64,000 nucleotides of DNA from an uncultured Bacilli bacterium (GCA_934099115.1 CAKOPK010000004.1:1-64000), one strand, 5' to 3'. Positions 43,154-52,329 are shown, numbered from the stretch's first letter. Numbers and translations are program-made. The notes: generated from the sequence alone by a model not told the origin.

Positions 43154-43564
43154 TTAAGATACTACTTCTTCAGCAAAAATCTGAATAATAGCATCTGCTC
43201 TACTTGTTACATCATAACCACTTTGAACAAAATTTGTTCCACTGCTGCTTTTTACTTCTACGCTAACTTTTGGTGGAGCTTCATAAATTCCGTAAAAATT
43301 AACTTGATAAGTCTCACTAGTACCCATAGCTTCTGCAAGCATTCTAACAAATACTTCCATAAATTTCTCTTTATTAATTTTTACTTCATTATAGTCACGA
43401 TAATAACCATAGTCTACAGCCTCTAACATTGAAGCTTCTGTAATTTCTTTTAAACTATAATAATCTTGGGTAGTGGTAGTTGTAATACCTTGTACCGAAA
43501 TCATTAAACCAATGATGGCAACACCCATTACAACTAACCAATAACCCCAATAAGAACTTTGCAT
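43154..43564 (-). CDS. TadE-like small single-span protein
   Basis: 136 residues: MQSSYWGYWLVVMGVAIIGLMISVQG is an N-terminal helix without a charged n-region, then DYYSLKEITEASMLEAVDYGYYRDY and a mixed alpha/beta exported domain. TadE/TadF pseudopilins have this plan, with an N-terminal helix followed by residues resembling ...E..EAA. The gene sits between the large surface protein and CpaB. The assignment is by topology and position only. Confidence 0.5.
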   Translation of the reverse strand: MQSSYWGYWLVVMGVAIIGLMISVQGITTTTTQDYYSLKEITEASMLEAVDYGYYRDYNEVKINKEKFMEVFVRMLAEAMGTSETYQVNFYGIYEAPPKVSVEVKSSSGTNFVQSGYDVTSRADAIIQIFAEEVVS

Positions 43565-43582
43565 ACTTTAAAACTCCCCTTT

Positions 43583-46500
43583 CTACTTCCAAGATGGACC
43601 AAGCATATCATTTTCAGAAATTCGCTCTGTCCATAGAGTAAAGTAATCTTTATTATCACTTGATACTGTACGATACTTATCATTAGCGATTAAACTATCG
43701 CTTGATACAATATTATTACCATACTTACCATCTAGTAAATCACTAATAAATGAACTATAACATGCTACTCTTTCATAGCCATCGATAGAATAACAACTCA
43801 TTGTAGAATTAGAATATCCTCCTGAATCTTCTTCAGAGTCATTGTAAGCTTTAATTACTCTAGCCGTAGAAGGATCAATAGTAATACTTAATATTGGTGT
43901 ACTATCATATATAGCATTACCAGTATTTTGGATTTCTGAAATTGTGCTTCCTGCTTTTGAGTTTACATTAGCATTCCAGTTATAAGAATTTGTACCATTT
44001 GGAAATAAATTACTTAATGAAACGGTTTTCTCTACTAATGATGTGCCTGCATCTTCGTCGTAGATACATCCAAGTCCAATACAGTCTGCTACACAGTTTC
44101 CACCATCACATGCTGTATCACAATTTGGACCAATACAATCAAAATCACAATTTCCTTTACAACTGTTGAAATCACATACTAATTTATCTTGATCTGTAAT
44201 TGGCATATTAACTAAATAAGAACAATTATATTCAAGTTTATTAGGATCTATAACAGCACTACTTGCACCGACATATCTACCCAGATTATTCTTAGAACTA
44301 ATACTATAGAATTCTCCTAAATTTTCAATATTTACACTATATTTATAAATACCACGTTTTGTATTTAATGCTACTGGAAGTTTATTTGTTAATTCAACGC
44401 TATTATCAGATTTATTAACTGTTATTTCTCCACTTGGATATACATTATAGAATAATGTTGCAGGTTTATATTCTGCTGAAATAACTGAAGTAGTTTTCTT
44501 ATATGTTGCATCAGAAATATCTTTATAATCTGTATAACAACCGTTAGTAGTACATACTGTATATGCAATAGATGTCTTACGGTATCCTGTTAAAGATGTT
44601 GAACAACTTGTGTAAGCTTTATCATTAATTTTAGCAGCTGTGTAAAATCCATTGCTACTAGCTGTACCATTGCAATACCATTCAGATGAACTAATTGTAG
44701 ATTTTGTTTCATCCATCTTTCCTTCTAAATTGAATTTTTCTAAATATTTTTCGTCATAGTCATAATAAACGTTAGGATCATAATTAATTTCAGAAGACCA
44801 TCCAGAACATTCATTATATTCTTTTATGATTGCCTCATATTTTTCCTTTGCAGCTTGTAATGCATTTTTAGCACTTTGGAGATTTTTGGCTATATTATCT
44901 TTTAGAGTACTTTCTTTTCCACTAATTCCATCATGGCAACTAGCATAACAACATCCACTTCTACAATAGCCTGAAACATGGCCATCTTCATAATAACTTG
45001 CATATTCTTTTTCACTAGATATTGAAATAGTTCCTGTATTATAATTCTTTGATCTATCTTTTACATAAAAGCTTGTATATTTTGCATCTTCTACAAAATA
45101 TTCTGTCCAGACGTTGGTTTGATCAGAAGCGCTGCAAGTGCAACTGCAAGATCTATTTTTTCCACTACCAGAGCATTTTCTACAACATGGGCTAGCACTT
45201 CTTTGCTCATCTCTACTCTTGATAGGTTCTGAATCTAATGCTACCCATTTTAAGTATTCTGTGTAAGCATCAACCATAGCTACCTGAGCATCCACAATAT
45301 CTTTATTATATTTATCTCTGTCAATTGTATTTGTATAACATGTTTTAGTGCCTTCTACTTTGGCTTTGAATGTAAAGTATCTTCCTGCATTTACTAGTTT
45401 AGCGGTAGGCATTGTCATTGCATAATCTTCTTTACAAGAGACTGAGCAATAGGCATTTGATTTCATTTCTGCTAAAGTAAATGAATTATCTTTTTGATCC
45501 TTTACGCCTTCAACATTGGCATTATTTTTATATGTTCCATCACCATTTTGCTGTGCTTGAGAGTCCATTTTAGAAACGAAACATGCTTTTATTTCACTTT
45601 CTTCTACTCCGTTTATTCCAACTTCATGATTATCTAATGTAGAAACTATTAAGTTGTTTGAAGAGTCACAACACTCGAAAGTATCAGCGACAGTTTTACA
45701 TGTAACTTCACAAACTTCTGCATATTTTTCTTCGTCACATTCGCTCGAATTTGGATTTATATCGCATGCTGCTTTTATCCAAGAACAATCACCACAGTTA
45801 GATTCTTTTAATTCTTGACATGCGTTACTATTTAAATTTCTTGAATTAACACAAGCGGTAATTAAATCATCACAATTGCAAGCTTCGATTAGATAAGTTT
45901 CATACGATGAAGTCCAAGGTGCTTCAAGTGAATTTTGACCTTTTTCAATTCCGATATATCTTTGAGCTTCTGCTTCTCCAGAATACCAGATAACTGCAAT
46001 ATAATCACCAAAATTTCCAAAATTGCTTGCACTATTTATTCCGGAAATTGAATATTTGATTGGGGATTGTCCACATTTTAAAACGCTAATGTTAGAATCT
46101 GTGGAAGATTTCCATCCTTCAAAGTGAACTGTAATTTTTACTGTCATATCTTTTCCTGGGGTTACATAACCATCACCAACTAGATTTTGGCCTAAAATTG
46201 CTTTTACTTGATCTACTCCAGAAATAACATTTCCACCTTCGAATTCTATATTTGAAATGTAAGCTGTTAAGCCATCATAATTACCATCTAGATTAACTCC
46301 AGTACCAGTAGTTCCAGCATTAATTATAAATTTATCTGTGGAATTAAAATCATATATTTTGATTTCATGGACTACATCTTTGGATATGAACTCATTTCCT
46401 TTTTCACCAGTAGTTGTAATCTCTGATGCTGTTGGAGAAGTTTTAGTATCAACTTTTCCAGTAGCATCAGAAAAATCATTTAAGAAGTCAGCAGCATCTA

Positions 46501-47254
46501 TTAATGCTGTATTAAAATAGCTTTGTGCGTCATTCACTGGTGACCCTGTATAGTAATAATTATTATCTATGCTTTTAACATTTGTTAATGGTGTTAAACC
46601 AGCATTTTTAAAGGCTTGATTTAAAGTGTTAAATGCAGATGGATCATTTTTAATCCAATTTTGGACAGTTGTAAGGCCTGCATAATAAGCATTTTTATAA
46701 TCGGTATTTGCATTATTGTAATATCCATATAAATAAGTTATTCCTCTTATTGCTTGCAATCTTGCCCAGTAATCGCTTAGATTGCTATCATTTACACTTA
46801 AAATTGGGTTAGATCCACTAGCAGTTAAAACGCTCATGATTGCATAGTCGAATGATTGTAATTTTTTACTAGAATCAGCAGTAAGTAAAAATCTTTCGGC
46901 GTATAATGTGTTTCCACCTTCATATTGAGCATCCAAGCAATATAGAGCAGACGCTTTATCGTTATAAGCTCCGTAATAATACTTTCTATTTGAACTTCCA
47001 AAATGAGTAGTAACTCCTATATCTGTATAGAAATTACGACCTTTATTGTAATAAATTTTAGTTGTTTGGGTACTTGATTTTAAATATTTAAGATTTCCGC
47101 CAGATGTTTTAATAACGCCATGAATTGCTCCTATACGGCAGCGATTATTATCTAAATCACCACATTCACCATCAGCATAAACATTTGATGTAAAACCAAA
47201 AGTTACAATGCATAAGATAATAAATAAACTAGTATTTTTTAAGATATTTTTCAT
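43583..47254 (-). CDS. Giant Cys-rich secreted protein with thioester-domain-like N-terminus
   Basis: 1,223 residues with a signal peptide (1-28). The N-terminal 230 residues resemble bacterial thioester domains: ASALYCLDAQ provides the candidate Cys and WARLQAIRGITYLYGYY the candidate Gln. Such domains bind host amines covalently. The middle contains several Cys clusters (EACNCDD...C; CCRKCSGSGKNRSCSCTC; CRSGCCYASC; CDFNSCKGNCDFDCIGPNC), about 60 Cys in all by eye, and a helical part (about 820-870). No C-terminal membrane helix or sorting signal is present, so it is released or held by partners. It is the second gene of the Tad-like operon, suggesting a pilus-associated adhesin. Thioester formation is inferred, not shown. 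Confidence 0.55.
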   Translation of the reverse strand: MKNILKNTSLFIILCIVTFGFTSNVYADGECGDLDNNRCRIGAIHGVIKTSGGNLKYLKSSTQTTKIYYNKGRNFYTDIGVTTHFGSSNRKYYYGAYNDKASALYCLDAQYEGGNTLYAERFLLTADSSKKLQSFDYAIMSVLTASGSNPILSVNDSNLSDYWARLQAIRGITYLYGYYNNANTDYKNAYYAGLTTVQNWIKNDPSAFNTLNQAFKNAGLTPLTNVKSIDNNYYYTGSPVNDAQSYFNTALIDAADFLNDFSDATGKVDTKTSPTASEITTTGEKGNEFISKDVVHEIKIYDFNSTDKFIINAGTTGTGVNLDGNYDGLTAYISNIEFEGGNVISGVDQVKAILGQNLVGDGYVTPGKDMTVKITVHFEGWKSSTDSNISVLKCGQSPIKYSISGINSASNFGNFGDYIAVIWYSGEAEAQRYIGIEKGQNSLEAPWTSSYETYLIEACNCDDLITACVNSRNLNSNACQELKESNCGDCSWIKAACDINPNSSECDEEKYAEVCEVTCKTVADTFECCDSSNNLIVSTLDNHEVGINGVEESEIKACFVSKMDSQAQQNGDGTYKNNANVEGVKDQKDNSFTLAEMKSNAYCSVSCKEDYAMTMPTAKLVNAGRYFTFKAKVEGTKTCYTNTIDRDKYNKDIVDAQVAMVDAYTEYLKWVALDSEPIKSRDEQRSASPCCRKCSGSGKNRSCSCTCSASDQTNVWTEYFVEDAKYTSFYVKDRSKNYNTGTISISSEKEYASYYEDGHVSGYCRSGCCYASCHDGISGKESTLKDNIAKNLQSAKNALQAAKEKYEAIIKEYNECSGWSSEINYDPNVYYDYDEKYLEKFNLEGKMDETKSTISSSEWYCNGTASSNGFYTAAKINDKAYTSCSTSLTGYRKTSIAYTVCTTNGCYTDYKDISDATYKKTTSVISAEYKPATLFYNVYPSGEITVNKSDNSVELTNKLPVALNTKRGIYKYSVNIENLGEFYSISSKNNLGRYVGASSAVIDPNKLEYNCSYLVNMPITDQDKLVCDFNSCKGNCDFDCIGPNCDTACDGGNCVADCIGLGCIYDEDAGTSLVEKTVSLSNLFPNGTNSYNWNANVNSKAGSTISEIQNTGNAIYDSTPILSITIDPSTARVIKAYNDSEEDSGGYSNSTMSCYSIDGYERVACYSSFISDLLDGKYGNNIVSSDSLIANDKYRTVSSDNKDYFTLWTERISENDMLGPSWK

Positions 47255-48006
47255 ACTATCCTACTCCTTTGTTTTTTTACTATTATCGTTGTAACTAGTC
47301 CCCCTACTGCAATAATTCCTACTGAAGTAACAATAATTATTGCTTTATGTTCTTTTAAAAATTCTTTAAAACCTTTTTTCTTTTCATCTTTTTTGATTTC
47401 TTCTCCATTATCATCTACATTACCAGCTTTGTATTTTTCTACTAAGCTTTCGAAATTATCAAAAGATACATCTACTGATAAATAAGGATGACATAAGTAA
47501 AAATTTTCTATTCCATTACACATAACAGATTCACTATAATTATTATACATCGGTGTAGTCAGTGCTAAGCTATAAAGTTTGGTGTCAGGGCAACCTGTAT
47601 TGCTAGAACTGTATACATCAATTGTATAATTGTTAATTATAACTGCTAATGCTTCATCAAAATATACTGTACCATTATCAGAATCACTATATCGGTAGGT
47701 TTTGCTTTCTTTGGTAGCTTGATCTGTTACTACTACATATAAATCTTCTGTTAAATTGGTAATAGATATTCGAAAAAACTTTCTTTTTACTACATAATTT
47801 TCAAACTCTTCTTCAGAAAGTCCATCAGGAAAATTGTAATTTTCACCTACTTCAATTTCTTTTTCAATTACCTCATAATTTGCTCCTACATTAACTGCTA
47901 AACTATTTAGTTTATTTTGCTCTTCAGCAGAGCATGCAGCATCTACATTTGTAAGGCAAATTAGAAAGGTAGCTAGGCTTAATAAACAACCTTTAAATTT
48001 TTTCAT
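47251..48006 (-). CDS. Surface protein with signal peptide and C-terminal membrane anchor
   Basis: 251 residues from the ATG at 48006, chosen because GGTG is six bases upstream and the promoter leaves no room for the earlier TTG. It has a signal peptide (about 1-23, CLTNVDAACS), a beta-rich exported domain (24-185), a Lys-rich stretch and a C-terminal helix (about 222-243) with KKQRSR, but no LPXTG-like motif. First gene of the Tad-like operon; its stop overlaps the start of the giant Cys-rich protein. It may be the membrane partner that retains that protein. Confidence 0.6.
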   Translation of the reverse strand: MKKFKGCLLSLATFLICLTNVDAACSAEEQNKLNSLAVNVGANYEVIEKEIEVGENYNFPDGLSEEEFENYVVKRKFFRISITNLTEDLYVVVTDQATKESKTYRYSDSDNGTVYFDEALAVIINNYTIDVYSSSNTGCPDTKLYSLALTTPMYNNYSESVMCNGIENFYLCHPYLSVDVSFDNFESLVEKYKAGNVDDNGEEIKKDEKKKGFKEFLKEHKAIIIVTSVGIIAVGGLVTTIIVKKQRSRIV

Positions 48007-48030
48007 AGTATACACCAACCTCTAATCCAA

Positions 48031-48059
48031 ATTATAGCATATTTCATAATTATTTACAA
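48031..48059 (-). promoter_or_regulatory. Sigma-A promoter of the Tad-like operon
   Basis: TTGTAA (48054-48059), 17-base spacer, TATAAT (48031-48036) on the minus strand. Confidence 0.75.
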
Positions 48060-48086
48060 CAAAAAACAAAAGGGTGCAAAAAACAA

Positions 48087-48108
48087 AAAATAGCATCGCT
48101 GCTATTTT
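48087..48108 (-). terminator. Terminator of the SPKTG surface-protein gene
   Basis: AAAATAGCA, loop TCGC, TGCTATTTT form a 9-bp stem overlapping the stop codon, followed by a T-rich tract on the minus strand. Confidence 0.8.
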
Positions 48109-48772
48109 AAAGTTTATAGAATTTGCTTGACTTTTTAGTGTATAAATAAACACAAGCTACAGCAAGTAATCCCCCGCCGATTGCAACATATGGAACTACA
48201 CTTCCTGTTTTAGGGCTTGGAACATCATTATTCTTATCGTCTGTTGTAGTATTTCCACAAATAGAATTATATTCTTCTGCAGTAATTATTTTACCACTCT
48301 TATCGAAATAAGTATTATCAATTTGTGTACATGCTAGTGGTAATGGTGCAAAAGATATCTGACAAGCACTTTCGGAATTTGAAGTGTCTCCTGTAAAGTC
48401 TGCTATAACCGTAAATAATTCTTTTTGAGTGCCATTTAGTACTTGGCCATCTTTGGTTTTCATTAAGACTGTAACAGAGCCATCATCATTCTTTTCTTCA
48501 GAAACTTTTTCAAAATAAGTACTTGAATAAGTAATTGTTATATTGTCTACATTGGTAATTGGTTGTATTTGCATGTAAACATATCCAGCTGCATTTGTTT
48601 TGCTTACATAATAGATTTGAGTTACCTTAGGATTGGCACTAGACCATCCTGTTTCATCAATTGCAGTACCATAAAGCTTATCATTCTTACTTTTTATTTC
48701 TGCACTAACATTATTAGGCATTATAGTAAGCATCATAAACATTAAACACATAACAGTTAAAATTTTTTTCAT
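48107..48772 (-). CDS. Sortase-anchored surface protein with SPKTG motif
   Basis: 221 residues: signal peptide (1-24), a beta-sandwich-like exported domain (about 28-150), a short Thr/Asp-rich stalk and a C-terminal sorting signal: SPKTG (186-190), a hydrophobic helix (193-212) and the basic tail KKSSKFYKL. SPKTG rather than LPXTG is the type used by the class B sortase of Clostridioides difficile, and a class B-like sortase is encoded divergently 130 bases away, so it is a likely substrate of that enzyme. The exported domain resembles cohesin/adhesin beta sandwiches only in a general way. Confidence 0.75.
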   Translation of the reverse strand: MKKILTVMCLMFMMLTIMPNNVSAEIKSKNDKLYGTAIDETGWSSANPKVTQIYYVSKTNAAGYVYMQIQPITNVDNITITYSSTYFEKVSEEKNDDGSVTVLMKTKDGQVLNGTQKELFTVIADFTGDTSNSESACQISFAPLPLACTQIDNTYFDKSGKIITAEEYNSICGNTTTDDKNNDVPSPKTGSVVPYVAIGGGLLAVACVYLYTKKSSKFYKL

Positions 48773-48904
48773 TTCAATAACCTCTCTTTGCTATTACTAT
48801 TATGACACAATTATAACATAAAAATGTAAAAAAGAAAGAATTTTTTCGAAAATTTATAAAAAAATATGTCAATCTATGATATTATTAGAATGGAGGCTAA
48901 TTCT

Positions 48905-50509
48905 ATGAAGAAGATTTTAATAAATATCGAAAATAATACTATTTGTTTTGCTTATAAAACTAGTCATCATAAAATTAATAATGACTTAATTAATACTAAT
49001 ATCATTAGTAATAATGAACTTATATTTAGTGATATTTATATAGAACAAAATAAAAAAATATTGACTTCTTTTATAAAAGAATTAACTGTTCAATATCATA
49101 TTAATAAAGTAATTGTTAAAGAATTAGATTTAGCTTTCTTAGTCATTAGTTTACTAAATAAATGTACTGAAGTAACTTCCTTATATATTATAGAAGATGA
49201 CCCTATTACTTATCAGATTTGTGAAGCAATTATTAATAATAAAAATATAAAAGAAGTTAATTGCTATTCAATTCAAAGATTTATGATAGAAATATTAGAT
49301 AAAAATGGTATAGAATGTACTTCTAGGTCAGAAATATTATATATTAGTAATTTTATGGAAAAAAATAATTTGCTGTCTTTTTCTAATATTTATTATAAAA
49401 CTAATATTAGAATTACTCTTCCCCTTTCTTTAGAAGACTTAAAAGATTTTGAAGAATTTTGTAAAATTAACAAATACTTAAAGTGTATTCATATTAATAA
49501 ACTTATTAATACAGAATTAGAAAATATTATAAAAATATTAATAAATATTAATAAGAAAAATATAAAAATAGTTATTCATGAAAATATTAATGATGAAAAA
49601 ACTATTAATTATTTAAAAGACTTAAATAAAAAATATAAGAAAAAATATAAAATAATTTTATCTTTAGAATATTCTAAAGAATATCTTGATAAGAATATTT
49701 TTAGACAAACAATAGTGAATTTATTAAGAGTTTGTGGTTTAATCGTTTCTAGTTTAGTTATCTTGGTTATTACTTATATTGGAGTATCTAACTATGTGGC
49801 TTTAAAACAAGTTACAGCGATTAAAGATGATTTAAAAAAGGTTGTTGATAATACCAACGTTCAAGATATTATTCAAGATAAAGAGGAAGAAAATAGGCAG
49901 AATGCTATTATAGAAGAAGTTCCAGAAGAAGATGTTAAAAAAATAATTAATAATGATTTAGCCGCTTTATTAAGTGTTAATGAAGATGTAGTTGGAGAGT
50001 TAAAAGTAAATAATACTAATGTAGATTATCCTGTTGTTCAAGCAAAAGATAATGATTATTATTTAGGCCATAATATTAATAAAGAAAAGAATGCTAATGG
50101 TTGGGTATTTTTAGATTATCGTAATAATAGTATGAATCTTGATAAGAATAATATTATTTATGGACATAATATGTATTATAGTGGTGTTATGTTTGGAACT
50201 CTTCATAAGACTTCTAATAAAAGTTGGTATACAAATCCTGATAATCAAATTATTACTTATAATACTTTATATGAAAATATGAAATTTAAAATATTTTCTA
50301 TTTATAGAGTTCCTAAAACAAATGATTATTTAAAAGTATATTTTGAAGATGATAATGATTTCTTAGATTTTATTAAAATGATAACGGACCGAAGTATTTA
50401 TGGCTTTAATGTTCCTGTATTTGCAAGTGACAAGATTCTTACTCTTTCTACCTGTTCTAATAATGGTACTAAAAGATTAGTTATACATGCAGTGCTCGTT
50501 AATGAATAA
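48905..50509 (+). CDS. Class B-like sortase with large N-terminal cytoplasmic domain
   Basis: 534 residues from the ATG at 48905, eight bases after GGAGG. The first 270 residues precede the membrane helix (272-294) and are therefore cytoplasmic; they alternate strands and helices, are Asn/Ile/Lys rich and match nothing recognised. After a coiled stalk, the sortase domain (about 345-534) has NTNVDYPVVQ, IIYGHNM (His421), TLSTCS (Cys517) and RLVIHA (Arg524), the catalytic triad of SrtB-type transpeptidases. Sortases usually have only a short N-terminal tail, so the fusion is unusual. A substrate with SPKTG is adjacent. Confidence 0.85.
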   Translation: MKKILINIENNTICFAYKTSHHKINNDLINTNIISNNELIFSDIYIEQNKKILTSFIKELTVQYHINKVIVKELDLAFLVISLLNKCTEVTSLYIIEDDPITYQICEAIINNKNIKEVNCYSIQRFMIEILDKNGIECTSRSEILYISNFMEKNNLLSFSNIYYKTNIRITLPLSLEDLKDFEEFCKINKYLKCIHINKLINTELENIIKILININKKNIKIVIHENINDEKTINYLKDLNKKYKKKYKIILSLEYSKEYLDKNIFRQTIVNLLRVCGLIVSSLVILVITYIGVSNYVALKQVTAIKDDLKKVVDNTNVQDIIQDKEEENRQNAIIEEVPEEDVKKIINNDLAALLSVNEDVVGELKVNNTNVDYPVVQAKDNDYYLGHNINKEKNANGWVFLDYRNNSMNLDKNNIIYGHNMYYSGVMFGTLHKTSNKSWYTNPDNQIITYNTLYENMKFKIFSIYRVPKTNDYLKVYFEDDNDFLDFIKMITDRSIYGFNVPVFASDKILTLSTCSNNGTKRLVIHAVLVNE

Positions 50510-50516
50510 TATTTAA

Positions 50517-50551
50517 AAAACTATTCTTAAATTTGTTTCAAGAATAGTTTT
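50517..50551 (+). terminator. Terminator of the sortase gene
   Basis: AAAACTATTCTT (50517-50528), 11-nt loop, AAGAATAGTTTT (50540-50551), followed by a T-run. Confidence 0.85.
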
Positions 50552-50667
50552 TATTTTAAATTTTCTGTAATGCTTATAAAAAAGTCTTTGCTCCAGATAT
50601 TAAGGCTATCAACATCTTTTATGAATGGAATAACATCCTCTTTGCTTCCTGAGATAATTTCGTATCT
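50551..50667 (-). pseudogene. Short C-terminal coding remnant
   Basis: A minus-strand frame reads RYEIISGSKEDVIPFIKDVD, then SLNIWSKDFFISITENLK and TAA, directly after an in-frame stop. A neighbouring frame upstream reads MKNKLVNYLNKDTKLSQEAKR. The text looks like real protein but has no usable start. The rest of this 270-base gap holds the sortase terminator and a near-perfect 29-base palindrome (50722-50750). It is probably a decayed gene. Confidence 0.3.
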
Positions 50668-50779
50668 TTATTTAAATAATTTACCAGTTTATTTTTCATG
50701 ATATTATTAGTAATTATCATATTTCACCAGTTTTTAAAAAACTGGTGAAAATAAATGTTTTTTACTCAAAAAAAGAAGC

Positions 50780-52327
50780 CTATCTTCCATAGTTGCTTCT
50801 TTTAATATATTTAGAAATATTTACTTTTACTTCTATTCCCTTTTTTGCAAATAAATCATCTAATAAATCTACAAATTTATCGTTTGATATTACCATTTCC
50901 CAAATAGGTTTTGTATTAATAAAATCTTTAAGTTCCCATGTTTCTTTTTTCTTATTATAGTGATTTACTTTTATATTTCTTCCTGTTGTATAAAAGCGAA
51001 TATAATCTTTAAAGAATTCTACTTGGTCATGGACTACACTGGTACGCATATTCCAACTAAAGTTTTTATTTATTTCACCATTTAAAGCTTCTTCTAATTT
51101 AGTTTCATAAAATTCTATTTGTTCTATTATATAATTGATAGAATATGGAGAACCTTGATGTTCCTTTAACTCTTTTAAAGAACGATTTAATACCCTTAAG
51201 TATTCTTTATAAATATTTTTGGCATGAACATATCTTGTTTTTACACCATACTTATTTAAGTATTCATCAGTTAGAAAATAATCTAAGTTAGATAAACCAT
51301 TAAAACAAAGGTTAGCATATACCTTAAATAACATTAAAAAAGTATCGCGCATTTTAAAAGTGTCTTTATTATCAAGTTCTTTACCTTCTTCTATTTTCTT
51401 TAATAAATCTAATAAATATTTGCTAATGATAGAGTTATAACGAAGGGGTTCTTCTAATTGTAAAGAATTTACTAAATAATTTATTTTATCGTCGTAACTT
51501 AATTCTTGAAAGTTTGCATTTTCTATTAATTCTCCAGTGATATCTACATTAAATAAGTCTAATTTGATTAGATGATGGTACTTTTCTTCAATTTCTTGAA
51601 AATACTTTCTTATTTTTCTTTCTACTTCATCAGGAGCTAATTTAAAAGAAATAGAACGACTACTAATCTCTAGTTGGATTAAATGTAAAAGATATTCAAA
51701 GGTACACTCTTCTAAAGTTAAGTCTTTATATCCTAGTACATCACGTAGAGTTTCAGGATTATTTGTGGCACAAGTAACACGATAGATGTATATAAAACCT
51801 GCGTGTAATAAATCGGCAAAATTTATTTTTTCTTTTACATTTTTAGGGGTTAAAGTAATAAATGCATATTCACTCATGCCCTTTTTTAATAAATATCTAT
51901 TGCTTGCTAGTACCATAAAGGTAAGCTTTTCTAACCATTCGATATCAAAGATAGCTTTATATTCTGTCTTATCAATATATATCATATTTTTCTTTACAGT
52001 AAATGTTTTATGAGCTAATGCATCACGAATTAGTTTAAATTGTTCTTTATAGTTTAGAGTTGAATTGGTATGTATTCCTTTACCATAAGTTAAGATTTGA
52101 TTGTTTTCTAAAAGAAGTGGTTTCATTAAGAAAGCATCTTCTAAATATTTTTCTGGTATATCATTTCCTAAATATTCAATATTATTTCCATAAAAAGTTA
52201 TTAACAACCAAAGTTTTATCTCTGGAATACAATTTTTTACTACTAAAAAGTTTTCTAGTCTTTCATTTTCTAAATATTTAATTAAAGAACGTACTCCTAA
52301 AGCAGCTTTATCTATACCTAAATCCAT
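50780..52327 (-). CDS. Protein with two HEPN-type Rx4H motifs
   Basis: 515 residues, mainly helical, with no signal peptide or membrane segment. Two R-x4-H motifs sit in HEPN-like surroundings: FKLIRDALAHKTFTVKKNMIYI (Arg101/His106) and WNMRTSVVHDQ (Arg428/His433). HEPN domains with this motif are RNases in toxins, abortive-infection proteins and Cas13. The two copies lie 327 residues apart, so they could form an intramolecular active site. No CRISPR array or antitoxin gene is adjacent. The middle (about 150-400) is unassigned. The gene lies 2 bases after trmB and next to a decayed gene. The RNase role is inference. Confidence 0.5.
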   Translation of the reverse strand: MDLGIDKAALGVRSLIKYLENERLENFLVVKNCIPEIKLWLLITFYGNNIEYLGNDIPEKYLEDAFLMKPLLLENNQILTYGKGIHTNSTLNYKEQFKLIRDALAHKTFTVKKNMIYIDKTEYKAIFDIEWLEKLTFMVLASNRYLLKKGMSEYAFITLTPKNVKEKINFADLLHAGFIYIYRVTCATNNPETLRDVLGYKDLTLEECTFEYLLHLIQLEISSRSISFKLAPDEVERKIRKYFQEIEEKYHHLIKLDLFNVDITGELIENANFQELSYDDKINYLVNSLQLEEPLRYNSIISKYLLDLLKKIEEGKELDNKDTFKMRDTFLMLFKVYANLCFNGLSNLDYFLTDEYLNKYGVKTRYVHAKNIYKEYLRVLNRSLKELKEHQGSPYSINYIIEQIEFYETKLEEALNGEINKNFSWNMRTSVVHDQVEFFKDYIRFYTTGRNIKVNHYNKKKETWELKDFINTKPIWEMVISNDKFVDLLDDLFAKKGIEVKVNISKYIKRSNYGR

Positions 52328-52329
52328 AA

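Noticed and set aside
44441..46520. Plus-strand reading frames inside the giant Cys-rich gene
   Set aside because: They are antisense shadows of a long, well-started minus-strand gene with signal peptide and coherent domains.
50780..52327. Cas13 effector
   Set aside because: At 515 residues it is far shorter than Cas13 and there is no CRISPR array or Cas gene in the window; only the HEPN motifs are shared.
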